Source: Mesodorylaimus sp. YZB2_4 (lineage: Eukaryota > Nematoda > Enoplea > Dorylaimida > Dorylaimidae). From it: a stretch of DNA of 64,000 bases. Shown here one piece after another: positions 11,896-22,999 of the stretch; the stretch's first letter is position 1, and each line of letters begins with the position of its first letter. The position numbers and the translations under genes are program-made. The notes beneath the pieces were generated by a model. It did no database searches and was not told the DNA's origin. It saw nothing but the letters and a program-made list of their open reading frames with translations. The stretch spans positions 1 to 64,000 of the forward strand of contig JASANH010000908.1 in the NCBI GenBank assembly GCA_030248295.1. The letters run 5' to 3'.

Positions 11896-13170
11896 CTAGC
11901 TATTGCTGTGTCCGTGTGGAAAAGATACAGACGAGGTGTTGCTCGTACAAGTCGGCATCCTGTCCTCGATCAGTCTTACGATTAGTGTGAAATGGCAGAT
12001 GCGTTTTTCTAAATTTTTTTCAATCATCGCGACAAATTCTTGATTCATTTTCGCGAAAGCTTCATTCATTTCTTTTCTACTAACCATGTTTCCGTCGCCT
12101 TGCCTAGAATTTCTGTCCCCCTCACCAGGGCCAATAGTATCCACTACGGAAACAGCACATTGCTCAGGCAATGCTACTCCATTTGATGCATTCGCTTCCA
12201 GCCCACTTTTATGATAGTACCAACCCTTTATGTGATCAATAACCACAATAAAAATTGCGCAAATTGACAAACCGCTGAATCCGAGGTAAAAGCTAACAAT
12301 GCCTCCTATTTGGGAAAGAAACATTTCGGGCGTACTTTTCGAAATGCTTCTGAATTCTAATAATGGTTCAGTCACAGCGAAATTGTACTGTAGAACGTGT
12401 GCTGACACTTGTTGCTGCATTCTTGCATGTCTGCATGTATTCGTTCTTGATACTTGCCCACGCACTGGTTGTACAATCTGAGGTTGTAATAAAGCAAATC
12501 GAATGGATGTATATTAAGATATCGCTACTATAGCGTCTCTCTGGCGCCTATGGAATAGGTTAAGTCTGCCAGTTCGAAATCGCTTACTGCTGTTCTTTTA
12601 CCGACAGGATAGATGGCTTTGTAAGAGTCGACTAGTGTGTACAATATGCTGCGATCTTCATAAATCATAAAGTTGCCGACTGGTCCTCATCGTCGATGCC
12701 AAGGTGGTTGAATGGTCTTTGAAAATTGTAGGGACGTAAATTTGAAAGTCTCCCGTTTAGCATACGAAAGGAGAGCTAAGCAAAAGTGGGCAAAAATGAT
12801 CAATGCATCAGCTCTTGACTGAAGTTCTGTGTTGAAAGTTACAAAAACGATCGCCTGAACTTTCATGCACAACCCCGAGTAATCAAGGATGCATCGAAAT
12901 AAAAAATCTGTGGTATTTGGCGGGAGTGATTCAAATGGAAACAGATCAAAATCATAGCAACCTTCAGACGATACTTCAAAAAAAATTTTCTAGCGAATGA
13001 GGCATCTCGAAAATAAACACATGCGAAATATCTGCGCACTGACTCAAAAATGGCCTCGTTCCAATTACAGTTGTTTCGAGTTAGCGCAAGCGAATAATTA
13101 AATTCATGCGACCTTTCAACTAGACGCTTGAAAATCACTGCAGCCAAGGTGTTCGCACTCAACTCGACTC
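11896..13170 (-). pseudogene. DEG/ENaC channel-like pseudogene 2 (inverted copy)
   Basis: Read on the minus strand, this copy is close in sequence to pseudogene 1: segments 13162-12863 and 12872-12687 match its extracellular region. The last open frame (12465-11896) keeps LSQIGGIVSFYLGFSGLSIC, the pre-TM2/TM2 region, where GFSGLS stands at the family GxS selectivity-filter position. A cytosolic tail follows, with a short helical stretch around EMNEAFAKMNQEFVAMIEKN. TM1 is missing and frames shift between segments. A further short direct copy of its 5' edge lies at 13172-13216. Confidence 0.7.
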
Positions 13171-14364
13171 CAGGAGGGGAGTGCGAACACCTTAGCTGCA
13201 GTGATTTTCAAGAGCCACAATTTTATAAAATATGTTGCAGCATTATCTAATTATAGTCAATTTTTTCACGCTGCCATTCACGGTATGACATTTTAACCTC
13301 GTTTTCAGTGCATTCTTCATCCTTAATTATAACCCGCATTTTTGCAGTTCAATTGCCTGGCTCTTTAATAACGATGCAAAGAAAGAACGTATTTTTTAAG
13401 CATTTCAATCTCTTTTAAAGACATGGCAGCTTTGTAGCAGTCAAAAATGATGTTTCAGTTTGACTTGGAATTACCTACCACTAACTTGTTGTTTTAAGCT
13501 ACTAGTCTTGTTGGTCAAATTGTCATTTCAAATTTTGCGACGTTTTTCAAAATTTTTCAACTATCGTTTGATTCTTCTAGTATAACTCATTCTTGTGCAG
13601 AGACAGCTTTCAAAATGTGCAAGAAATGTTGAATCCCACATTTTGAATCTCCCGCCATTTTGAAAACGAGACATATGTTTGTCGTTTTATTTATGTATTC
13701 AGATAACAGAAAATCCATGAGTCCCATGACCCTGTATCCTCGATTAGCCACCAAGTCATGTCCTGCAGACTTTTTCTGCGTTTCCAAATTTTTTGAGTTT
13801 CTCTGTTCAAATGGATCCCCCGACAAAAACCAAAACTTCAAACTTTTGTAACAAGTGACAGTTTTTAGTCAGGAATGCTCCCCGCACCTCCCTGACCCGA
13901 TCGAGCTATAAAAATTTACCTTAGGCCTCTCCAGACGGTTTTTAAGAGGTCCAAAAGTGCAAAAAATGATGATTTTGCCCGAGTTGACCCCCTTCTGAGG
14001 ACCCTACAGCAATCTAGGGCAATACCTGGTCGAATTCAATGCCAAAAAGCACCAGCAGTGATGTTGCCCTGTTGTTTGAGCATATAGCTGGATCCCCCGC
14101 TCTCACACAGCTCCAGATCAGCGTTGTGATCTATCGGGTCCATACATACATACATACCTACATACATAGGTACATACACACATATATGACGCGGGCACGT
14201 TTCTGCCCATGGAAGAATAACCAGTGAAGATTTTTAAAAGATTTTGGTACAAACCTTCCCCAACTAGTCCCTCATATCCAAACCAAATTTCATCGGTTTT
14301 GGCCACACGGTCCGCGAGTAATAGCGAAAATAAAAGACCAGGTCGGGATTTTCGTCCTAGCACG
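13171..14364. other. Unassigned stretch with a CATA microsatellite
   Basis: The first ~45 bases repeat the edge of the channel pseudogene. At 14140-14190 there is a CATACATACATA-type microsatellite. No gene was recognised. Confidence 0.5.
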
Positions 14365-14690
14365 CCGTACGAGGTGACGTAGCCAACTTCAGTCAAATGC
14401 GGATCGGCTTGCATGGCTTGGTGCAGATTCGAACGGACTGGCCGTTGGATCGGCATATTCAGGTCGAACGGCTAATATTCGCCCATGGTGTTGAGAGCAA
14501 ACGTTGCTGGGGAACACTCGATCCAATCTCTCGCCGTGTCGCGTGACGATGATGCGACGACCAGTGGCGACACCTTGCCTCAATTCCGTGAACCGCGAAG
14601 ACGATTCCAATGCGTCCATATCGCCCATCGTATCTCTCAGATCTGACGTAGTCTATAGAAATAAGAAATGGGTATAGCGCTATCGAAATG
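14365..14690 (-). pseudogene. UBASH3/STS-like histidine phosphatase fragment, copy C
   Basis: The minus strand matches exon 2 of copy A, from the splice acceptor CTATAG to ADPHLTEVGYVTS, with RHGERLDRV kept and the same TAG nonsense codon after the GEY segment. Homology ends abruptly at GCTATCGAA (~14687), where Ty3/gypsy sequence starts on the plus strand. This is an orphan fragment. Confidence 0.7.
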
Positions 14691-15834
14691 TAACTTCGCG
14701 TGGGCTGAAGTACCTTCCCTGGGTCATGTGATCTCGAAGGCCGGGACTCACATGGACGATAAGATGTTATCGCAGTGCAGAAGTTCCCAGCCCCATAGAA
14801 TATCAAAGATGTTTGGCGGTTTCTGGGCATGTGCGATTTCTATCGAGATTTCATTCCTCGATTTTCCATGATAGCGGCACCCTTGTACAGGCTGCTATGT
14901 CAGAGCTTCGTCTGGGATAGCCAGTGCGAAGACGCGTTTATGACGTTAAGCGCTTCCGGCCGTACCTCTATAAGACGAAATTTTTGTTGGGGACAGACCA
15001 TCAACCACTGAAATGGCTGATGGCCCACAAGGAACCCACAGGTCGGATTGCACGGTGGGTTTTTGGAGTTTTCAGACCAGACGCTAGGAAGCGCAGAGGG
15101 CAGATCAGTTCGGTCGAGCGGTAATCGATTATTTGGAGCGAAAAGTGTTGCTCAATGACCCGCGGGATGCGAGGCGGCTAAAGAAGCTCGCGCCGATCTT
15201 TAGGCTTTCAGAAACGGGAGTGTAGGATGCCGTGAGGCGAGGTCTCCCGTATCGATAAGACAAGCCAATACGAGAGAGAGGTTTATTGAGCAACCACACG
15301 AGGCAACACAACGCAACACGACTGAGCAGACCAGGCACACCGAGACGGCAAGGCACCAGACAGGAAGTCAGCCAGACAAGGAGGCAGGGCGTGGCCGCAG
15401 AGCGACGAGAGACTAGGTGGACGAATGGGCAGGGCATATATCACCAAAAAACGCAACATAGCAGGGCAGTGTCGACGACAGGCATAAAAGAACTAATGGC
15501 ACGATATATATCGAACACTATATCCCTCACAGGAGTATTGTTACATTTGCCCCCAGGGCAGGAACGGAAAAACGAGGATTGGATACAGATGGTAGTCCCA
15601 TCGTCTTTGCAGCGCGTGGTGTTTAACGCATCGCATGGTGATGCTATGGCAGGTCACCTTGGTTTCACGAAGAACTTTGTCAAACTGACAATGACACAGC
15701 GGTTCTTTTGGCCAGGCATGTACATGGACGCTTTTCGTTTGCCTCAGAGTTGTGCCATGCGCAAAGAACAAATCGTGCGGCCAAACGGGTCGGGCACCCT
15801 TGAAACCACTGTGTTGAGAGTCCGTTCGAGTTGG
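14690..15834 (+). mobile_element. Ty3/gypsy relic: RT end, RNase H, integrase zinc-binding
   Basis: In shifting frames the pol order is preserved: the RT end (KCNFAWAEVPSLGHVISKAG, then MCDFYRDFIPRFSMIAAPLY), RNase H (LLGTDHQPLKWLMAHKEPTG), the linker (IDYLERKVLLNDPRDARRLK), then the integrase H2C2 region (NASHGDAMAGHLGFTKNF and FFWPGMYMDAF). About 320 bp of unrelated sequence (15230-15560) interrupt the linker and the integrase start. There are several frame changes and no LTRs. The right side ends at the palindromic repeat beginning ~15835. It is inactive. Confidence 0.75.
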
Positions 15835-16005
15835 CATATCTCTTTTAGTAAAAAATCTCACCGTGCTAAGGAGCAGACAATTGTTTCTGCTATGCGATAA
15901 TTGGCTCGAATCAGGGCCGGCGATCCAAGTGTGCTGCCAACTCTGGTTCCCACCATGGGCGACGGGCGTGTATATTCCCAAAGAAAATTGATAACACAGT
16001 ACAGT
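15835..16005 (+). repeat. Repeat shared with one arm of the 32.4-32.8 kb palindrome
   Basis: The sequence from GTGCTAAGGAGCAGACAATT to GACGGGCGTGTATATTCCCA is nearly identical to 32630-32780. In the other copy it forms one arm plus centre of an inverted repeat; here only one arm is present. The stretch to 16315 holds nothing else that was recognised. Confidence 0.7.
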
Positions 16006-16315
16006 AGAAATACAAGCGTGAAAGATGCCTGGTTGCAAGGAGCCTGTGAGCCGTCCAGGACAAACACGTTGCAAGTATCAAGAAATAAAGGCATCAGGTC
16101 ACAAGCCCGACGGAAGAGCGTTTTACCTCGACTTTTTAGGGACCAGTAGGGAGCAACCTGCGTCAATGCGCAAATCATAGTGTCCATTGGCAAAAACATA
16201 AAACTACGGATGGCAACGTGAACGCACCAAAACATTGTTTGAGATCAGTCTAAAACTGGATTTCTAAGAAACGCGACGATCATACTTTTGCCATAATCGC
16301 CAGCAAAAAGTTGAA

Positions 16316-17592
16316 TTATGGTACCTTCACAATTAGGACCGATATGTTATCCTTGGAGCCCTTCTTTAATGCCATTTCCACTAGATCTTTCGCACCAAAA
16401 AAGGCATCTTGCTCGTGACGCTCGACATATGCAAGAGCCTCACCACTGCCTATCACGTCCCACAGACCATTCGAAGCCATCAGAATAAACTTTTTCTCGC
16501 TTTTCACCCCCACGGAATATATCAACGCCTCCGTTCCACGAGCCATCCAGCCACGTGTCTTCATTTGCTTAGCACCCAGACCACGGCTGAATGGGAACAC
16601 TCCGCCTAGACGCCAAGACCCGTTGACCCATGTCACTGAGCCGCCAGCATCCCTTATTCGTTCTGCGTCCTGAAAAGGCACTGATCGCAAGAATAAAAAT
16701 ACAAAACAGGTTCGCCTCACAGTCTCCGGCTTATGATCTTTTGTCTCGCGAAGATAGATCTCTAAATCGTGAACAACACGGCTGTCGCCCAGATGAACGA
16801 TAAATACCTGGTCCATAAAACGAACAGTAATTACCAATGTCGATGCGCACAAACTCTCAGCAGGTTGAGTTTTTAAAATTCCTTTATCGAATGCTACTAT
16901 TTGGTACCAAATCGCCTAATGACAAAAAACATATCAAAAAATTCAAAAAATACGATTTACAAAAAGTTTTGAAATAGTTTACCTTTTGCAACCCTGGCAC
17001 ATCATGAGGTTGATCTTTCTCGATGTTTTTCACAATAGCAGGCAGTAGGTTCCGCTCGGCTTCATCACAAACTAACTAAAAACACTATAAATTGGCTTTA
17101 ACACTTAATTAAGAGTACCTATTTTAAATAATGACTTACCGTACAATCATAGCCATCAAAAATAGCAGCAGCCAAAATATGTTCTTTCTTATTTTCGATA
17201 ACGGAGAATCGATCATACATCTCAGATCGACGGCCTTTCGTGGAGTAGACAGCAAAATGCTTACGCACTACGCCCCAATTGTCCTTGGCTATTAAACAAA
17301 CTATCTCGATGTCATTTTGACCAAATCCTCAAGCCCAACCTACATTCGTTCTTCTCTAGACTATAACTCGTTTCGAAGTTCGTTGGAATCAATTCTTCTT
17401 CGCAAGTGTCTAAAAACTAGCGATTACAACAGGTACAGTATGAAAGAGACTGCACACTTGTAGAGTACCTGGCGTTGAGTACTCACTCTGACTGGTGGAT
17501 GCCAATGACACTAAAAAGCACAATACAGCAACGCCAATCAATGGTATGCTCGTGATGCGAAAGATATTCCGATTAGCAGGAAAGCCAAACAT
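16316..17592 (-). CDS. PPM1L-like PP2C-family protein, probable pseudophosphatase, 5 exons
   Basis: Exons are 17487-17592, 17140-17288, 16983-17075, 16721-16915 and 16316-16669. All junctions have GT/AG and matching phase, giving 298 aa. Residues ~9-27 are a hydrophobic anchor (ITSIPLIGVAVLCFLVSLA). The rest aligns with PPM1L, an ER-anchored PP2C Ser/Thr phosphatase: HFAVYSTKGRRSEMYDRF, AAIFDGYDC, VHLGDSR, DHKPET/DAERIRDAGG, SNGLWDV and GSKDNISVLIV. Key changes against the family: MED is MYD (a metal ligand lost), DGHGG is DGYDC, and the SDG aspartate of SDGLWDV is Asn. The GDSR and final DN motifs survive. The frame is preserved while the active site is not, so a pseudophosphatase is inferred. 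An upstream Met at 17697 is also possible. Confidence 0.75.
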
Positions 17593-17699
17593 AATTCGGT
17601 GAAAATAAGATAGATATTTATATAACAGCAGAGAAGAAACGACACGCGCGGCCACTAGCACAGCCATTGCGTTCACTGGGCCTGTCCTTGATGGCACTG

Positions 17700-18840
17700 C
17701 ACTTTACACACCATTCAGTCTGTCTATCCACTGCAACATTTACTCCTAGGGTCAGCTTGGTCGCGGGACGAAAATGTACTGTAGCTGTTAAAGCATTCGA
17801 AAATATTTGCCCGGGTAATGAGTCTCTCTGGATTTTATACTTCCAGCAGGTGTGATAGGCAATGGAGAACATATGCTTGGCGGGACCATATGTGTCGGTC
17901 TGCTTTCCCCTAAAAGGGTCTACACCTACTTACGGTATAAAAATCAGGATGGTTTAAGTGGCTAATACGAGTCACAAGAAAAGTGAGTCATGGAGTCTGC
18001 TTTTTTCTCCTGGGTTCCGTTTCTGCATGTCAAGCCAAGTCAGCTCGTCAAGACACCATTGTGTACACCTTGCGTGTATCAGTGTGGTGACTAGTTACAC
18101 TAGATCATCTGCTAGTCAGGGCAACCCGCCAAGTTAGCAGGACTTTGTTCCTTGCTTACAAGGGAGCATCGCCAACCGTTAATGACGAAGTACACATTCT
18201 AGAATCGACTTCAGAATATCGAAGAGTGATATTCGGATTCAGCGTAATCACCCGTTTATAGAGGGTAGCCATAATTTTATACAGCCATCTTATTTTAGAC
18301 GTCGAATTTTTATTTCCCAATGGTCGTGGCCTTTCGCAATCAAAAATTTTGACTGTTTTTACACATAGGTGCCAGAACCAGAATTTTGCCTTCCTTATAA
18401 TATACGTGAGTGTTGAGTTTAAATATCATACTGTTTTTCAATATTTCGACATCGAATCTAGAGTATACTCCGTCTTTAGCTTATTAGGTCACCACGTGCT
18501 TTCTTTCCCGCATGACAGGACTGCTTCACTGCAGTTTGATTCAGCGGCTTCAGTGTCAGGTTGCTGTCAGCATCTGGGCTTACTGTATGCTAAAGCATCC
18601 GGCTCATTGCAAGATTTCTGCTTACGTCTGCCATGTTGCAATACGAGTAAGCGTTCTGTGTAATTCAGCCTTGATTTTTAGTGGGATCACAGATTTCAGG
18701 GAGCCATCTGAAGTTTAATTACCGTGCTAAGTGCTTGAAGAGAAAGTGCACTGCTGAATCAATGTCGGATTGATTTGAAAAATGTTTAGATTCATTACTT
18801 CGCGTTTAGAGGGGGCAATCAAAATTCTGCACCCCCAACA
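17700..18840. other. Unassigned stretch upstream of the PP2C-like gene
   Basis: It should contain the promoter of the minus-strand PP2C-like gene. No coding exon, TATA element or repeat was recognised with confidence. Confidence 0.4.
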
Positions 18841-18844
18841 CATA

Positions 18845-19797
18845 CAGTAGTGGACAAAAGTAAGGCACGTTCCGGACTTCTTCACTTATGACAGCAGCTA
18901 CTCACCAGGGGACAATCTTGTGGCGTTTCCCGCAATATATATGGATAGAGCACAAAAAACTGTCAAGTATGTGAGACGCCCAGTTGGCAAACGGTTCGAT
19001 CCTAGATACACTATTATAACGATTAAGCACGGTGGGGGATCTGCAATGGTTTGGGGCTGTTTCTCTGGACGAAAGATGGGCCCGATTCATAAGATAAATG
19101 ACATCATGGACAAGCACGTGTACACGGACATCATGGAGAATGTCATACTTCCTCACGCCCGTCGTTTCATGCCCAAAGGCTGGATCTTCTTTCAGCAGGA
19201 CAATGATCCGAAGCACTCCTCGGTTCATGCAAAGCAATGCTTCCAGCGCAAGAAGGTCAATGTAATGCAATGGCCAGCTCAATCCCCGGATCTAAATCCG
19301 ATTGAAAACTTGTGGGATGAGGTCGAAAGGGGTATTCGAGTGACCACGTACCAAAATTACAACCTGCTGTTCGATGCCATTCAAAAAGCGTGGGCCGAAA
19401 TTCCTCAGTTAGTCATTGATAAACTGATCGCCTCCATGAGGAGCAGATGCGAGCAGGTGATAAAAAATTTCGGGTATGCTACCAAATGCTGAAGGTTTAG
19501 AATCTCGATGTCCTGTCATGAAATTTAGAGCGTGTTTCGAAGCGGAAAATAGGGCTATTCAGTTATTCAAAGAAAACGTGCCTTACTTTTGTCCCAGCAA
19601 TTTTGCTGAATTTTTCGAAATATTTTGGGGTGCTTGACTACTTTTGCTGTCAGATAAGCTATTGATGAAGAAACATACTCAGTTTTTTGTGCTATATCCA
19701 TGTATGTTGTGAGAAACGCCATAAGGCTGTCCCCTAGTGAGTAGCTCCTGCCATAACTGAAAAAGCCAGAAACGTGCCTTACTTTTGTCCACTACTG
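18845..19797 (+). mobile_element. Tc1-type transposon, internally deleted, ~115-bp TIRs
   Basis: The termini start CAGTAGTGGACAAAAGTAAG on both strands, and similarity between the inverted ends continues for about 115 bp, to GCACAAAAAACTG near 18962 and 19680. A TA dinucleotide precedes the left end; the right end is followed by TCC, so the target duplication is not intact. At 953 bp it is far shorter than a full 1.3-1.7 kb Tc1 element. Confidence 0.85.
18920..19492 (+). pseudogene. Tc1 transposase, N-terminally deleted
   Basis: The open frame gives 190 aa from the first Met. It contains the DDE-domain block RYTI.TIKHGGGSAMVWGCFS, the second catalytic Asp in FFQQDNDPKHSS, and the D34E signature from QWPAQSPDLNPIENLWDE. 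The paired N-terminal HTH domains and the first catalytic Asp (usually in a F.DE motif) are missing, because the left TIR joins straight to the middle of the DDE domain. It cannot catalyse transposition alone, although the C-terminal part is undamaged, pointing to a fairly recent internal deletion. Confidence 0.85.
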
Positions 19798-19869
19798 TCC
19801 GTGAAAAAGTCGAAATTCTTGATTAGAATCCAGAGACACCGACCAAAAAGATTTCAGCACCTCAACCTA

Positions 19870-20045
19870 CAGAGTGCGCCAACGAATGCACGTAGCTGAT
19901 TTGATGTCATAGTTTTAACTTTGCGCAAAATTTGACAGCCTGTCAGCATTTGCGAATTGTTCACATGGTCAGTGTCGGACACTTGCCCGAAATGCCCAAG
20001 CCTTTACCTCCCCCAATGAAGAGTGCACACACTGTTACTACTATT
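19870..20045 (+). pseudogene. Relic of a C-type-lectin-like gene 3' exon
   Basis: Bases 19920-20030 resemble the 3' exons at 22010-22196 and 27470-27664: the ...TTCACATGGTCAGTGTCGGA... core and the Cys-Pro codons that follow are shared. The frame is broken by several stops. It is the most degraded of the three copies. Confidence 0.55.
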
Positions 20046-21519
20046 TTGTAGTCGACAAGAAAAATGTTTGATCATGTGCGTACTTTATTTTCTCACCATT
20101 TTCCTAGATTTTGTTTCGCCAGTAATATCGGCATTTTACGGGTTTTAAAAAAGCGAAAACGTGTGTTCTTATGACTTTCGCACTGTTTGCGCCAGGGGGC
20201 CATGGCCCGGGGTTAACAGTCCAGACATAATCAAAAAATGGAGTATAATAGTAGAGCACTTATTGTGAGTATAGGCCAAGGCATAGAAAGGCAGTAGCGA
20301 GACAACACGAAGGGTATTAAGGTATATACCTCAGGCTGCAAAACGTGTCTTGTAAGAGCGATTTTTCAAAAATTCCGCCTCCGGCGGAGAGAGGGCACAC
20401 CCCCTCCGCTAGCGGGCTACGCCCGCCTGGAGCGCTTCGCGCTTTCAAACATACCAATTCCAACGGATGGTGAAATATCTTGCTTGGCCCTCCCTAACGA
20501 GCCAACCCTGGCTGCGCGCCTGAATATGTCCCTTCACCGTCGAGTGCGCATAAGCGTTTTATGATGTGGTAAAACATAACAATAAACCTCTTTCCTCAAT
20601 TACCTTTTGCAGACAATGTCTGACAGCATCTGCAGTGCGAATGTATTTAGCCAAGCTGATCGACCGCAGACTCCTCAACTAGTGCAGTTCCAATGTGACA
20701 AAGCTGGTTGTCCTATGTGGTTGCTGCGGTTAGTTTAATCGCGGCAACAGCAGCCGATTCGAACATTGCGTCTAGAAAAAGTGAAAAAGAGGAGTGTTTT
20801 TGATCTAGGCTCTTAATTTTTTTAGATTTGTATAGAAAAGCTTGGATTTTAGAGCTTTGAGAAATAAATATCTACAGCATTTAGATATTTTCAAAAGATA
20901 TGATTTGAATATTTGTGTCTCTGAGCATCTTTATGGGGTATAGTCGTCCGAATCACATCTGTATCTAGGTATATCTTTTTTAACTTCGTATAAACACTAC
21001 TTTTGACAGATTTTGGGCCACCCATGACAGTCGACCGCACCCAGGGGCAGAAGGGGAGGAGTAGGGGCCGCTGGCCGATCGATCTTCAAGTTTTCAAGTT
21101 TAGATGACAAAAGCACGCTGAAATCCTCAAAGCGTCGTGTCTTGTTTTGGGCGTTTGTTCTCTAATAAAATTTCGACTCACCAGGATCTTATTTTCAACT
21201 GAAATGGAACCTAAATGCGAAAAGTTGTGCAGAAATTTCTTTAAGGCGTCGACAAAATCAAAATTCGATGTTTTAAAGGAGAAATCTCTTCGTGAAGCTT
21301 TAGGACGATTAAAACTCATTTTTCAAATCTGCGTGGTTATGGCTAAAGTGGTAGACCAATTTTCAGGGGGCAGGGGAAAGTGGACAACTTTAGGTCAGAG
21401 GAAGAGAGCTGAAAAATACAAAAGTTGCGGTCGATTTTTATGGATTCCTCATTTCCCCGGGATCTTGAAGGAATTTTCAAGTATTTGTGGCTTCAAATCA
21501 GTATTTTGCCCACAGTAGT
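20046..21519. other. Unassigned stretch with a GC-rich palindrome cluster
   Basis: At 20375-20450 four short self-complementary words lie close together (CTCCGGCGGAG, CCGCTAGCGG, GGGCTACGCCC and AGCGCTTCGCGCTT). A 123-aa open frame at 21147-21518 has no recognisable domain. Otherwise nothing was identified. Confidence 0.5.
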
Positions 21520-22198
21520 CACACTGGCTCATACTTATATTCACGAATTTTCGATTCCGGCCCAAACAGTAGCGTCTTGGATTGGTCTTAGACGTGACAC
21601 TGGCGTTGATGGTGAGATTCCATGTTAAATGATCAAAAATGCAACTTATTGGTGTGACACGCGAACAGCCAAGAGCTCTCCTTTGATAAGTGCCGCTGAC
21701 ACGTGGATCAAGTATCACGTTCGTGTTGACATGGATGGAAATTTAGGCGACTACTGTTACATGTTATGGATTACACAGCGGGGTACTCTCGCAGATTGCA
21801 AGTGCACAAAGTCTAATCGAAAACCGCTCTGCTATTTCAACAGTATGTTCGATCATTCTTGATGTCGGTAGCCGCATAGCTCCGAAATGACTAATAGATG
21901 ACTGTCATGCAATCACCATCTTAACTTTTCAGTTTATCAGCAAAGCTACAATAAAACCGACGGTTTGATGGAATCTATAGCTGGAACGTTTTCAACATCG
22001 CAACCTCAGGATTGCGGCAGCTTATGTACGGAACGGACTTGGTGTCACAGTTTCAGTTTCGCCCAAAGTGTAACGACTTGTCAAAGCTTCTGTGAATTGC
22101 TCACTTGGTCAGCTTCGGACACATCCCCAGAATGCCCCCGCGTGTCAACGACATTCCCCAATGATCAGGATTGCATACACTATGACTTCAATTTGTAA
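21520..22198 (+). pseudogene. C-type-lectin-like secreted protein, copy 1 (nonsense codon)
   Basis: An exon from ~21530 reads SWIGLRRDTGVDGEIPC, then a TAA stop, then NATYWCDTRTAKS...ADTWIKYH and a Cys-rich end CKCTKSNRKPLCYF. This spacing resembles the second half of a C-type lectin domain (WIGL ... W.D ... C ... C). After an intron ending near 21944 comes an exon rich in Cys with HSFSFAQSVTTCQSFC and a C-terminal YDFNL, possibly an apple/PAN-like module. Copy 2 has TTA where this copy has TAA. The N-terminal half and signal peptide were not found. Probably a pseudogene. Confidence 0.5.
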
Positions 22199-22199
22199 C

Positions 22200-22829
22200 C
22201 TGCATGCTCAATGATTAAAATTTTGAAGGCTAGTCTGTCTTACTATTACTTACCTCACCATCATACGTGTCTGCCATCTCATAACACACGATTAAAAAAA
22301 GTTCTTCCTTCTGCAAGAAAGCGAAAATCCAAATGTGTTCCCGAGAACGTTTTTGAAAGCCTGTATACTGATTGGATGACTGATCAATTGAAATTGATAC
22401 TGCGCAGTGTAGCTGAAACAGATGTTTAGAATACATGTATGTTTGTGTGCAATGCTTTTTTTATTCTTTAAAATACCACACTTTCTGAAGTCCTGACTGA
22501 TGCATACAGTAGTTATAGCATGAACAGCTCGCACATAACCAGCCGCAAAGAAACTAATCCACGCTGGCACGGAATGGTAGGTTCATATTGCGAAGTCGAG
22601 CTGTTTGTCGTCTGCTAATCGAAACGTTGAAAATAAAAGGAAATGTCCCTTATGACTATATTGAGTATACTACAGAGTTCATTGGTCTTCTTGTTCCTTT
22701 GAAAGTTTTGATATTAGCATCCCAATTTCAGAAAATATCGTATAAAATCATCCTAAAAAAGTATATCGTTCAGGGCGACCAGTTTCTTCGCTGCACCCAT
22801 GTAACATAGCCTGACAGGAGCAGGAGAGA
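22200..22829. other. Unassigned stretch
   Basis: AT-rich sequence downstream of the lectin-like copy. No gene was recognised. Confidence 0.4.
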
Positions 22830-22995
22830 ATGCGACTGACGAAAGCCGCCAGGCCCAAAATCTCCGGCTATTAAAGCGAGGCAAGTCAGCCAGCTATACC
22901 TGGGGTGAAACATCAACCCGAGGGGTTGGCGTTTCGCGGGCGACGGAGTTCGATTACCATGTCCTACGGCACAGTCCATCTGGATTCCCCCACTT
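22830..22995 (-). repeat. SINE-like repeat family 2, copy 2
   Basis: On the minus strand it gives GTAATCGAACTCC (box-B-like), CGGGTTGATGTTTCA and GGTATAGCTGGCTGACTTGCC, alignable with 7840-8060 and 32245-32400. Confidence 0.5.
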
Positions 22996-22999
22996 GGTC

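Noticed and set aside
14138-14190. Possible CRISPR-like short repeats
   Set aside because: Simple CATA microsatellite without spacers; the host is eukaryotic.
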